From positions 232,777,494 through 232,841,493 of the forward strand of contig NC_066584.1 of assembly GCF_024323335.1 (NCBI RefSeq): a stretch of 64,000 bases of DNA, read 5' to 3'. Both the position numbers and the translations under genes were made by a program. The notes under the pieces were generated by a model, which was given only the letters and a program-made list of their open reading frames with translations, made no database searches and was not told the origin of the DNA. Positions 10,568-21,590 of this stretch are shown here, piece by piece. This DNA is from Lathyrus oleraceus (taxonomy: Eukaryota > Streptophyta > Magnoliopsida > Fabales > Fabaceae). Every line of letters begins with the position of its first letter. Positions within the stretch are counted from its first letter, which is position 1.

Positions 10568-12055
10568 AAAATTCATATCTCATTGAAAACAAAAAAGAAA
10601 TGGATGAGACCAAAACAGGGAGGTCACACAATGTGTCTAGTTCATGCATATCAAATTTCATGGCCATACAATACAATATGAGGATTTCCCAATCAATCTA
10701 CCAACATGTATCACATGAGCTTGCAATTTCAACAACCAGAAATGAAAAATCAAGATTAATTAGAAAATACAGTGAAAAATTCTACAAAAATTCATACAAC
10801 ATCCTAACATATCAACAATTCATCATGCAAAATTTCAGCCAATTCCAACATGCATAGGTCATCCAATTAAATTCAACAAGTTGACATCAAGAGGTGTGAC
10901 ACAAATTGTCACACCTAAGTTCCAGAATTTGCTGCTCTCTAACCAGGTATCAAAAATTCATGAAATTTACATATAAATAATCCTCAATGAGTCAAGAACC
11001 ACTACAAAAATTTTCAGCCATTTATTTTATGATATGAGTATTTCATGATCAAATTGCCAAAATGTATCAAAATGTGACATACATTAGAAAAGTCTATGCC
11101 AAATAAAATATTTGCCAAGCACAACTTTGACCAATAGGTCAAAAAAATCCTACACAAGTCAACAAAGTCATAGAAAAAAACTCCATATTTTTCTGAATTT
11201 TTTTACTATTTTTTATGAATTTTTTTAAAGTGTTAAATATTTTTTAGAAATTAAATGAATTAATTAAAACTGCACAGTGGCATAACTGTAATTATTTTGA
11301 GCGCGGGAGGGAAACAGAGTTTTCAAATTTTCAAATGCAAAATTGGATCAAACAGACTTTCATCGTCACTTTCACTCAACTTTTGCCCAGAATTTGAGAA
11401 ATTCGAAGAACAACCAAACTTCATGAAAATTAGCAAGCTTATAACCGTTTTAACCGTATGATCACGTAGAACACGAATATGCACTTATTACATCCTAAAA
11501 GTTCCTAAATCAACCGAATCGTGCAAGTTAGGGTTTGTGTTCATAACTTCAAACTTAGATTTCTCCTCCTATGGTTCATCATTTGCTAAGCTACAACTAT
11601 CATTGGAACCTACGTGAAACGCTCTTTAAAACACATATAACCATCGAGCATTTGGTGAAAGTCGAAATTCACTCACCTGGAAGTTGCAGCGCGGGATTTG
11701 GACGAATTAACGTGTTTTGGCTTCAAACAGGTACGAAACAAACTTCAAGAAGTCGAATTCCAAGCTCAGGTTCAATCGATTCCACTCTTAGCGCGCGAAA
11801 ACTCAACTTGCCATTGACGGAGCTTGCGTGTACAGTCGAGAATCAAGGCTCCTCCTCTTCCAAACTCCACAAACAGTTGCTAAGGATGATGATTGGAGTT
11901 GAATGCAAAAGGAATTTCGAAGTTTGGTTGAGAATTGAGGAAGATTGAAGGATTTGAGGGTTTGGTGTTCTTGATGAAAATTGAGAGAATGTGAGAGATT
12001 TCAGATCCAATTTGGGGAAATGTGAGGTTCTGTTATGATTAGGAAGGGATTATGA

Positions 12056-12063
12056 ATATATAT
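12056..12063 (-). promoter_or_regulatory. Candidate TATA box of the Ogre LTR
   Basis: The minus strand reads CATATATATTCATAATCC, about 1.4 kb from the LTR 5' end. The two solo Ogre LTRs have their TATA boxes at similar distances (about 1.53 and 1.27 kb). This is inferred from position and motif only. Confidence 0.4.
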
Positions 12064-13468
12064 GAATGCTTAATTATCCCTTAATCCACTTAATTAGCCA
12101 AATGCATAGTTAGTGTAAATGGTTATTTTCAAAGTGGGGGCAAAATTGTAATTTCACCATGACAGCTAGTGCCACCTGTTTTGACAGCACATACACCTTC
12201 TAAATATCATATGTGAACTGTAGAAACTTGTTTCATGCTCATTGGTTGCTCCATTCTCAAATTCACCATGTGTATGCATTTGGTCCATTTTTGTCATTTC
12301 CATTTTTCAAGACAAAATCCAAATTAAAAGCCTTATGCATGAAATGAAAATTCAAACACATTCTAAATGCCATTCCTGAGGTGTTGGAAAAAGTCCCATT
12401 CAAAAATTCCAATTATTTTGAGATTTGGACGATTTTGCCCCTGGTCCAATTCAGCTGTCTAGTTGAAAAGTGACTTTTTGCCTTGGCCATTTTTGGGAAA
12501 ATCCAATGATTCACCCTCAAAGTACATGTCAAATGGAGTTTGTGCATATAAAGAACTTGCAATTTGGACAAAGTATGTGGTAGTTATGGCCTCCTGATTA
12601 CGGTCTTTTCTGAAATTCAATGAGCCATATCTTGCAAACCACACATTGGATTTTCAAGTTCTTGGACTTTTTGGAAAGGTGAGAACAAGATCTACATCTG
12701 TCATGTTGAACAATTTTTCGTTTGAAGCTTCCTTGGACATCTGTTTTTGAGGTCAAAAACTTTCCATTTTTGGAAACTTCAGCTACAAGTCACTTTCTAT
12801 TTTTGGCAGTTTTTGTCCTGACTTGATTTTCTTCATTCTTAAGCTTTGAGATGTCATATAACACTTGTTCCAACATGAATGAAGTGTGTCTAACTCATTT
12901 CCACCTCCAAATCCACCAGATCATGTACAGTTGACCACAGTTGACTTTTCATCTGATAGATGAATCTGGCAATGCATAGATCAAACTGAGCCCCAATCTT
13001 CAACTGAAATGGCTCAAGGGTGATACCCTAGCCTCCATAAGCACCATATAGTCACAAAATGAACCTCATAACCATCAGAAACCTCATCTCCTGATTATGC
13101 CCTGATTGGCCCAATGCAACTGATTAGGGTTGACCAGTGGTCAAAACCCTAATCTCAAGGAATCTTCTTCAATCTTCTGATGATACCCAACCATGATGAT
13201 GATGATGTATCAATTCAATCAATATGAAGACCAATACCCTTGGGAATCACAAAACCCTAATTCACAGTCCAATCCTCAGATGGCCCATGATCAGTCAAAA
13301 CCCTAGCTTGCACCTTCTGACTTCCTCATCTTCTGATCAAGACTTGGGAAGATGGCTTGCACTATGTAACCACATGCTATGCAATATGAGATGCCTAATG
13401 TCCTAGAATGAAATGCAAATATGTTAATGCTAGTCCCAAGAGAGGAGGGCAAATTTTGAGGTGTTACA

Positions 13469-13698
13469 GTATCCCCTCGGTTATAGAAATAATCGAGAGG
13501 TAAAGTGACACCTTTTAAAAAACAACTATGTAGTTGTTGGGGGTTGAACCAACTACAAGTTCAACGTTTTTCCCCTCGGTTATTCCAAAACCGAGGGGTA
13601 AAGTAGAAATTTTTTATGTCGTCCTTCATTATCTCGCCTAGGTAACTGAGGTTAAATGCTATTCGCGTTTGAGGTTAAATGTATTTTTTGTAGTAGTG
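13469..13698. mobile_element. Terminal fragment of a CACTA (En/Spm-type) DNA transposon
   Basis: The right end at 13698 reads, on the reverse strand, CACTACTACAAAAAATACAT, the classic CACTA terminus. Subterminal motifs CCCCTCGGTTAT and ACCGAGGGGTAAAG recur inverted inside the fragment. The other part of the transposon lies beyond the Ogre insertion, left of the window. The transposon in turn abuts a gypsy pol fragment, so it is probably inserted in it. A 3-bp target duplication cannot be checked. Confidence 0.82.
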
Positions 13699-14045
13699 AA
13701 AAGTGGCCTACAAAGTTGTTTTACCACCATCTCTTTCGAATCTTCACAGTGTGTTTAATGTGTCTTAATTTCGGAAGTATGTTTCAAATCCGTCGCATAT
13801 GATTCAAATAGATGATGTGCAAGTAAGAAATATAACTTGACTGTAGAGACATCACCATTGCGAATTTATGATCAAGAAGTGAAACACTAGAGAGGTAAAT
13901 AGACTGTCTTGGTGAAGGTTGTGTAGGGAGGACCTACTGGAGGAAGCATGACATGGGAGCTAGAGAGTCAGATGAAGGAGTCTTATCCAGAGTTGTTTCA
14001 TTCAGATAATTTTTTAGGGAAACATTTTTATAAGTGCGGGAGAGT
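13699..14045 (+). pseudogene. Chromovirus-type Ty3/gypsy pol, C-terminal remnant
   Basis: Plus-strand pieces in several frames: an FRKYVSNPSHMIQIDDVQV block, LTVETSPLRIYDQEVKH, VLVKVVWGG and then MTWELESQMKESYPELF. These match the tail of integrase in Tekay/Del-like chromoviruses, after which a chromodomain-like end is usual. Internal stops and frame changes disrupt it. The last frame runs through GRVVTPRI into the LTR without a stop. The purine-rich stretch AAGTGCGGGAGAG (about 14032-14044) is the likely polypurine tract. Confidence 0.78.
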
Positions 14046-14697
14046 TGTAACACCCCGAATTCAACTAATTTACTTAATTAAATTTTTGTCATTTTTATAT
14101 AATTATTCAAGTGATTTAAAATGTTTTTAATCATTTAATAGGTCATAATATGTATTATGTGGTGGTTAGGGATCATTAGAATTTAAATTAGTTTATTTAA
14201 TTAAAATAGTAGAATATTAATTAAATAAATAGAAATATAAGAGAAATAGTGATATTAGGGCAAACGTAGAATTATTAGAAAAGTAAGGGAAATGGGAAAA
14301 AGTGGAGATTAGTGGAGGGATATAAGTGTGAAGAGGGAAATTAATTACATTTTTAGGTTAAAATAAATAGTAAAGGGAGAGGGGAGCCAATTTCATTGAT
14401 ATGTAAAAGTTGCAAAAGTGGGAAAAAGAGACAAAGTGAGAAGCGGAGAAAAAATGCTTGATGGAGAAGAAAATCACCATAGTTAGAGCTTGAGGATTGT
14501 TGGAAATCCAGGTAGTGGAGAACTACTCTAATATATGTGTATTGCATGAAGGATAGATAGATATTCTCACCCTTCTCTAGATTTTATTCACCATTGTTGT
14601 GTTTTATTAATTCTTGAATGAAATTATGTGTAATCCATGATACTTGCAATACTTGGTATGTAAATTCGTGTTCTTAATATGACTGATACTTGTGTAT
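14046..14697 (+). repeat. 3' LTR (5' part) of the chromovirus-type gypsy element
   Basis: Starts TGTAACACCCCGAATTC directly after the polypurine tract, a start typical for Tekay-like LTRs. The sequence is AT-rich and carries no protein. It is cut at 14697 by the start of the Tat-lineage element. A minus-strand frame at 14353-14547 is considered chance. Confidence 0.7.
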
Positions 14698-15449
14698 TGT
14701 CATACCCAATTTTGTTCGGGCATTTTAAATTTTTAAGAAACCAACTTTATTTTGTTTTTTCTAGAATAAAATTCCGGTTTTACATACAAACTAGTAGAAT
14801 CGATTTCTTGACCGCGCGTAAAATCAACGAACAATATTTTCAGGTTTAGGCATGCAATTGTCTGTTTTATTGATCTATGATACACGTAGTTTAATCTGGT
14901 ATACTTATTTTATTTTTTCACATCTTCTAGCGGTCGCATTTTGATATGTCCGAGCCTTTTCATTCAGATATATTTAACTGCGAGATTTGATCAACGACCG
15001 TCTCTTTTACTGAACTTTATTTCGCATAGATTATTTTAATACGATCATTTTATTTTTTCGCACATTTTTGCCCCTGATATTTATTCATTTTAATTCCTTT
15101 TTTTAATCAAAATATCAATAAAAAAATAAATAGAGACAAACAAATAATCTATTTGATTTTTATTTGATTTATTAAAAAATATTATGATTTTATTTATATT
15201 CAATTTGAGACTTATTTTGATCATCTTAAAAACATCTAGGGGATTTTTGGAATTGTGTTATTTTGTGAACCCTAATATCCATACTATATATAGCTACTTG
15301 CATTGGCCAATGAGAAAAAAAAAGATTCAGCAACGGTGCCCAATCCCCATACATCTCTCTCTCTCTCTCTCAAATTCAAAAATTAGAAAAGAGGAAAAGT
15401 AAGTTTTTGCAGCAAACTTATTATCATCTTCTTCCCTCTCCATCAAGTC
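14698..15449 (+). repeat. Tat element 5' LTR, first part
   Basis: Starts TGTCATACCCAATTTTG. Collinear with 62339-63165, including the ACACGTAGTTTAA block, the TATATAGCTACTTGCATTGG promoter region and a CT-microsatellite. It is interrupted at 15449/15455 by the SIRE-type copia, after which homology resumes at 25685. Confidence 0.85.
15285..15292 (+). promoter_or_regulatory. TATA box of the Tat 5' LTR
   Basis: TATATATA followed by GCTACTTGCATTGGCC, about 590 bp into the LTR. The same context is kept in the 3' LTR (62941-62946), so the site is conserved despite about 15% divergence. Confidence 0.5.
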
Positions 15450-15454
15450 ACGTG
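15450..15454. repeat. Target-site duplication ACGTG of the SIRE-type copia
   Basis: ACGTG here and at 25680-25684 flanks the element exactly. The uninterrupted homologue at 63161-63167 (TCACGTGAA) has it once. Confidence 0.95.
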
Positions 15455-16533
15455 TGAAGGTAGAGAAAAACAAGAAAGGGGGGTTTAAATTGTTTTCTCA
15501 GGTAATAAAAACTTTTGAAAATAAAACACACGAAAAATAAGGCTATCAACACATAAGTTTATCCTAGTTCGCTTGAAATTCAAAGCTACTCCAGTCCACC
15601 CGACCAAGGTGATTTCACCTTCAACGAGGACTTAATCCACTAATCTTGAAAGATTACAACAAAAGCGTCTAAAAGAATAAAGATCTCTTAGCCCTCTCAA
15701 GTTTACCGACTTCACAAGTCACTTGAGGAAATATTCAACAACTATTTGAAAAATACAATGAAGTGTTTTGGTGCTTCTAGGTAAGCAGTAGTAACACAAT
15801 ATAAGCACTGAAATGTTTCACACTTAGAGCAACAACTCGTGTGAACAGATTTAAACAAGAATAAAAGAGGATTATAGAATTTTTGATTGTAGTGTTCTTG
15901 TGTGTGTGCTTCGTATCTTGTAAGATGATGATCCTGGCTTTATATAATGATTTGATCCAGAGATCGTTAGCTGAAGCATTCATGAATATCTTGGGAATGA
16001 TGGACTTTTAATGTCATTAATCTCGTTATCCTTTCCATAGCAATTCTGGAGAGCGTTTAATCTCTTCCAAAAATAGATTCATACCAAAAGTAGAAAACTC
16101 CATAGCTAAGTCTTTCTGGTTGTTCTTGAATCAGAGTACGCGGAGTTCAGATGTTCTTGTTTAGCGTGTATATCTTCAGATAGTAGCTGAGAGCAGATAT
16201 ACTTCAGACGTTCTTGATGTGTCTTTCTGATAGTGCCTTCTTAAGAGTATAAGTCATCAGATCCATTGTGTGGAACTATTCAGATATAGAGTGACTGAGC
16301 CTTCTTTCGTCAGACTCTGTGAGCTTTCTTTTCTTCAGAGTCAAAACCTCTGCGTTAATTTATTCTAAGTTGCTATTCTAGACTTGCGTGATTGTCAGAT
16401 GTTGTCTATCTGATCATTTTTCTGTTAGATTCCTGCACACTTAGATATATTTGTTAGGGTACCAATTTGTTTCATCCTTTGTTATCATCAAAACCTTAGA
16501 GATGAATTGTAGACACATAATCTTGTTCTTTCA
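15455..16533 (-). repeat. SIRE-type 3' LTR
   Basis: In element sense it begins TGAAAGAACAAGAT (the partner LTR begins TGTAAGAACAAGAT) and ends CTACCTTCA. It aligns end to end with 24599-25679 at about 94% identity by eye. A TATA-like box on the minus strand lies at 15939-15946. Confidence 0.93.
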
Positions 16534-16548
16534 ATCTCCCCCTTTTTT
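16534..16548 (-). promoter_or_regulatory. SIRE-type polypurine tract
   Basis: The minus strand reads CATCATCAAAAAAGGGGGAGAT immediately before the 3' LTR, the usual SIRE/Maximus tract. A second similar tract lies at 16809-16822. Confidence 0.9.
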
Positions 16549-16982
16549 GATGATGACAAAACCCTCAGTCTGATGATGATACAATGATACTTCAAAAGGA
16601 TTTTAAAGGAGTTATCTCAGAGTCAGATGTGTGACGACTCCCTTTGAGATAGATCATAATAAGTTTTAGATGTTCTTACCAGATCTCCTTGGTAAGTAGC
16701 CTGTTTTTAACTTAGATACTTCCTGTATAGATTATGATTTCATAAAAGTTTTAAATGTTCCCAGTGCAGCAAGAGGCTTAGATAGAATTTCATCAGAGCT
16801 GTTTTCATTCTCCCCCTTTTTGTCAAACTCAAAAAGACATAGTAAATGGAATAGGCAAATCATGATTCATTGATAAACGAGAAGTACAAATAAGATTGCA
16901 AAATATGAAGAATAGAGGGAAAACACTTAGAGAAAATATTAAGATAAACAAGTAGAGAAAGCAACATAAGCATCCTAAGTGC

Positions 16983-19288
16983 CTAAGGGTTCGGAGGAGG
17001 CGGCATCCTCTGAAGCAACTGAGTCAGCAGGTTCTGAATGTTGGAGTTGACATAGTCCTGTTGATCCAGTCTTGCTCTCACAATCTGCTGCTCTTTCTGT
17101 AGCTCTTCTAGAGTATTCAACACTAGAGGAGCAAAATTAGATTGAGATTTCTCCCCCTGAGTCAGAGCATCATCCCTAGCCTTAGCAGCTTCTTCTGCAA
17201 CTATGCGTGCTGCTTCGTCAACATCAACCTTTGCTTTGGCTTCAGCTTCAGCAACAACAGTAGTAACCTCAGCGGAGACCTTTTCTGCAGCTTCTCTTGC
17301 TCTTTGTTCTTCCTTTAGACAAGCCTTCTCTTCAGCTTCTCTGCGAGCTCTCTCTTCTACCTCTCTGGCCAGACGGTTCTGCAACCTCTCTCCAGCTTCT
17401 CTGATGAAGTCATTTTGGACTTGTTCAGAGAGGCCTTTCATCTTGAAAGCCTCAGATGTCATCCATATAATCACTATATTCCAGTGAATCCTCATTACAG
17501 AGGGATCATCACTAATTCTAGAGTTTTCAGATAGTGATCTGATCTTCTCCACTGAAGACTCAGCAAATAAGGTTATTGCTTCTTCAAGGGTGGGAAAGGT
17601 GGGTTCGGGTTCAGAGGTGGGAGATGTAGGTGCTAGTGGTGTGGGGATGGTTTCAGTGGGAGGTTCATATTGATGGGTAATGGAGTTTTCAGAGGGGGTT
17701 TTTATGTGAGGTTCAGAGGGTGGTGTTGGTGGTTGGTCAGATGGTGAAGGAATGTTAGTTTCTAGCTCTGAAGGTGGGTTTTAGGTTGAGAGGGCGTGAG
17801 CTTGGAGTTGAGCGAGAGTGGGGGATTGAGGATCAGGTTGGTCAGAGTCAGAAGATATGGTGTAGTAAGGTGGAGATGTGGGAGTGGAAAAGGGTGGTGA
17901 TATTGGTTCATTGAATAATTGGGCTTCAGATATATGTAGATTTGTGGTGGAGAGATTGAATTTTTGAAGGAGAGGTGATGGTGGGTTAGATGTGGGTGTT
18001 TTAGATGGCTTTAAGGTGGAGGTTGTAGGTTCAGAGTGTGTATAGATTGGGGAACATTGGGGATAGGAAGAAGACAATTGCCTTAAATAAGAGTCATAAG
18101 GTAGAGACTTACTTGGAGAGGAGGAGGGGACCATAGGCATGGGTGGTCTGGACACATAAGTTTCCCCTCAGCTTCTGAGCTTTCTTCTTTGACTTTCTTT
18201 TAGATGGCTCTCGCACCCTCTTCATTAAATTTGGTGGATGTTCAGGTAGCCAATCCACTGAGAAGTCAAAGATGTCTACCCTTTGATTTTCCAGGTCCAG
18301 CAGATAGTGAGCGACAACCTCTGAGGGATCTATCTTGGTGAAGAGATAGAATCCATTTGGTATCTTTCTCTGATCCTTCAGAGCTTCCCAGGATATGTCT
18401 AGAGAAGGATTGACCAAAACTCTCTCTATGATTCCCATGCTTTTCAGATTTCTTGAATTCAGAGGCCTTCCGATGTCAACTATTACATCCTCCATCAGAT
18501 TGTGGCGAATCAGATGATCCACCAGGCCACTCTCTATCAGAACATTGGAAATCAACCTTCCTAGGGGAATGTATGTTCTGGGCTTCATGTTGTTTTTGGT
18601 GTCCCTGACAGAGTCCCTCAGATATTTGAACAGTAGAGCTGGCAGATTCAGCTTGAGCCCTTTGTGTAGGCAATAGAGGATGCATTTTTTTGTCAGTGTT
18701 GATGTAGTCTGACGAGTTGGATGCCGGGCGATGATGAATAGTCCCCAGAATGATCTTCATTCAGACTCTTAAATTCTGGTGAAGTTCCTTGTTCTTGGAT
18801 GATTTTGCCTCAGCGTTCTGTTTGAAGATAGTTGGGATAATCTCCTGGGACATGTATTTTGCCCTAGGGTTGATGTTATAAATTCTTCTTCCACCTGTCT
18901 TCTCCATATTTAGAAGGTTGGCTATGGATTTCTCAGTGATAACCATCTTCACCCCCAAAATATAAGAGACAATGTAATGGTCATCTAAATCTGCAAATCT
19001 CCAGAATTCCTTGACCAGATAAGTGTAGATTGGACCATAGAGTCTTTGAAAATAGTTTTCCCACACTTGCTTTCTTAATTCTCCAGTGAGGTCAATTCTA
19101 TTTCTCTTCATATTTTCAAAATCTACCAGCGATTCACAGAGAACTTCTAGCTTGTTGAATGAAGTTTCAAGATGAGTGTGAGGTGGGCGATCCAAAATAT
19201 GAGGTTCCTTGTATATATAAGTAGAGATTGCAGCAGTTACGATAGTTGTTTGATGGGAAGAGGTTGAATGTTGTTCCATTGATTCCAT
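16983..19288 (-). pseudogene. SIRE-type extra 3' ORF (ORF3, 'env-like'), broken
   Basis: Starts at ATG 19288, downstream of RNase H. The N-terminal part (19288-18761) has the motif LRKQVWENYFQRLYGPIYT. A frame change near 18760 leads to a segment ending at 18109, with KKCILYCLHKGLKLNLPALL and WLPEHPPNLMKRVREPSKRK. Another frame change near 18150 leads to a Pro/Ser/Thr-rich region (18155-17782) with a single in-frame TAA at about 17782. Then comes an Ala/Glu-rich coiled coil (about 17500-17150) and a tail ending LLQRMPPPPNP. It is about 770 codons in all. ORFs at this place in SIRE/Maximus have been called envelope-like. No signal peptide or clear membrane segment is visible, so a structural role is as plausible as an envelope. 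Confidence 0.8.
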
Positions 19289-19812
19289 TTGTTGAGAAAA
19301 GTTGTATACTGATTATTGTTGAGAATCCATGTAGAAGATGAAGACTGCTTGAAGAACACTTGAAGAAGCTTTGAAGGTTGAGAGAGAGTAGAGAGCAAGG
19401 GTTTGTGTAGGATGTGAGTGAAAAGTGTGAAAGTGAGAATTGTGGCAAGTATAAGTACATAAGGTTAGCATGCAAAACGACACTGTTTCATGGGAAAATC
19501 AAATAGTAATTAAATGATGGAACAAAAACTTGAGTTGACACGCTAAGGGGGAAAATTAATTACAGCTAATGATGGATGTCTAATCCCACAAATCAACACA
19601 TAGCTCAAGGAAATCTCAAAGGTCTGTCTCTTGAGTTTTGTGCTAGTCAGTTGTCTAGAAGATCAAAAGTTAGACGCAAGAGAGGCCACGTGTTGATCTA
19701 TCTGATATTCAGGAATACCAAGAGATTGGGTCCTAAGGATTTCTGATTCAGATGACTTCTAACTTGTTGAAATATCAGAGTTAGATTTAGACGCCAGATG
19801 TTAAGTTATAGC
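19289..19812 (-). other. Spacer between pol and ORF3 of the SIRE-type copia
   Basis: No recognised coding signal. A minus-strand open frame at 19167-19475 overlaps the ORF3 start in another frame and is Leu/Ser-rich low complexity. The region probably serves as leader of an internal or spliced ORF3 transcript, but no splice site could be assigned. Confidence 0.5.
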
Positions 19813-21590
19813 TTATTCAACAAGGGGTTTTGTGAAGATATCAGCCCATTGGTGGTATGTATCTATGAATTTTAAAGAAATGACCCCTTTCTGAACATAG
19901 TCTCTGAAAGAATGATGTTTTATTTCTATGTGTGTTGCTTTGGAATGTAGAATAGGGTTCTCACTTAAGCATATGGCAACAGTATTATCAAGGAAGATAG
20001 GAATGTTACTCTCATATATCTGAAGATCTTCTAGTTGATTCTTCATCCAGAGCATCTGAGTAGTGCATAATGAGGCTGAGATATATTTTGCTTCTGCAGT
20101 AGAGAGTGCAATAGTTGACTGTCTTTTGCTAGCCCAAGATATAAGATTGTTTCCCAGAAACTGACAGTTTCCAGATGTCCTTTTTTGTTCCAATCTGTCT
20201 CCGGCATAATTTGCATCACAATATCCAGAGAGCATATACTCTGATGTTTTCTCATACATCAGGCCAAGGTTAGGTGTTCCCTTCAGATACCTTAGGATTC
20301 TATTAACTGCTATTAGATGAGATTCCTTTGGATCTGATTGGAATCTGGCACATAGACAAACACTGAAAAGAATATTTGGCCGTGTAGCCGTCAGATAGAG
20401 AAGAGAGACTATCATACCACGATAGAGCTTCTGACAAACCTTTTGACTTGCTTCTTCTTTTTCCAGAATGCAGGTTGGATGCATGGGAGTCTTTGCTGGT
20501 TTGTATTCTGACATTTCAAATTTCTTCAGAATGTTTTTTATGTATTTGCTTTGGTATACGTATGTGGCTTCTGAATCTTGGTTGATTTGAATTCCCAGAA
20601 AGCATTTTAGTTCTTGCATCAAACTCATTTCAAATTCTGCCTGCATTAACTTAGAGAATTCTTAACAAACATAAGGGTTAGTTGAACCAAAAATTATATC
20701 ATCAACGTATATCTGACATATCATGAGATCATTTCTGATGTTTTTATAGAAGAGTGTAGAATCAACTTTACCTCTTAAAAATCATGTTCCAGAAGAAAGG
20801 TGCTTAGTCTTTCATACCAAGCTCTAGGAGCTTGTTTTGGACCATACAAAGATTTTTTCAGTTTAAAAATGTGTTATGGACATTTAGAGTTTTCAAAACC
20901 TGGAGGTTGGTGAACATACAATTCTTCCAAGATATAACCATTCAGAAATGAGCTATTGACATCCATCTGGTATAATTTGATGGAATGATTTACAACAAAT
21001 GATACAAGTAAGTGAATAGATTCTAACCTGGCGACTGGAGCAAAGGTTTCATTGTAGTCAATGCCTTATTGTTGACTATAAACTTGTGCTACCAGTCGTG
21101 CTTTGTTTCTGACCACTTCTCCCTTTTCATTTAGTTTGTTTCGGAACACCCATTTTGTTCTAATAACGTGGGTTCCTTTTGGCCTTGGTACCAGATCCCC
21201 AACGTCATTCTTTGCAAATTGATCAAGTTCATCTTCCATTGCCAGAACCCAGTCATTATCTTGAAGTGCCTCATCACAGGATGTAGGCTCTACCAGAGAC
21301 ACTAATCCCAGAGGGGTTTCCTTGGATACTTTGAATGTAGACCTTGTTCTGACATGTTCATCCTTGTTTCCTAAAATCAATTGTCCAGAGACGGTTGGAC
21401 AATTTCTTGATCTTTTTTGTACAATTGGGATTTCAGTTGTTTCTGGGTTTTTCTTTTTAGCTTCCTCATATTCTTTAGTCTTTTCGTTAGAACCTGCAAG
21501 AGTTATCTCCAGATCTGCAAGTTTTTCAACTAGCTTTGACTTTTCAGAGTGAAGCTTATCATCAAATTTGACATGTATTGATTCTTCCAC
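19813..21590 (-). pseudogene. SIRE-type reverse transcriptase and RNase H
   Basis: From 21590: an integrase-RT linker with ETPLGLVSL, DEALQDNDWVLAMEDELDQF and GTHVIRTKWVFRNK (RT N-terminus). The YVDD catalytic motif (about 20697-20708, YVDDIIFGSTN) is intact, with a TAA stop shortly after it (near 20660). The 19813-20646 frame then holds LKCFLGIQINQ, YRGMIVSLLYLTATRPNI, the RNase H block LSTAEAKYISAS and the C-terminal KHHSFRDYVQ and ADIFTKPLVE. Further stops lie between 20660 and 21066. Copies DNA from element RNA in active relatives. Not functional here as one protein. Confidence 0.9.

Larger units (their letters stand above)
1..13468 (-). mobile_element. Ogre-type (Ty3/gypsy, Tat) LTR retrotransposon, large deletion derivative
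   Basis: Read on the minus strand the order is 5' LTR (8475-13468), tRNA-Arg-type PBS, leader, gag, degraded pol, repeat-rich 3' UTR, polypurine tract and 3' LTR (1-1171, continuing outside the window). The nearly 5-kb LTR and the PBS type are hallmarks of legume Ogre elements. The internal region is only about 7.3 kb, far shorter than full-length Ogre, because most of RT, archaeal-type RNase H, integrase and the gag core are deleted. The overlapping LTR parts differ by two substitutions and one T indel, so insertion was recent. It lies inside a CACTA transposon. The TSD cannot be checked because the left end is outside the window. Confidence 0.92.
8475..13468 (-). repeat. Ogre element 5' LTR, 4994 bp
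   Basis: Bounded by TG (8475) and CA (13468) on the plus strand. In element sense it starts TGTAACACC and ends GATGCGACA, next to the PBS. Its 1172-bp U3 end is nearly identical to 1-1171. A TATA-like box on the minus strand (12056-12063) would place U3 at about 1.4 kb. The block at about 8640-8690 is shared with the two solo LTRs in this window. Small plus-strand frames (11571-11948, 10266-10586) are AT-rich, unsupported and antisense. Confidence 0.93.

Noticed and set aside
11571..11948. 125-codon plus-strand ORF in the Ogre LTR
   Set aside because: Antisense to the element, no recognised motif, in a long LTR where chance frames are expected.
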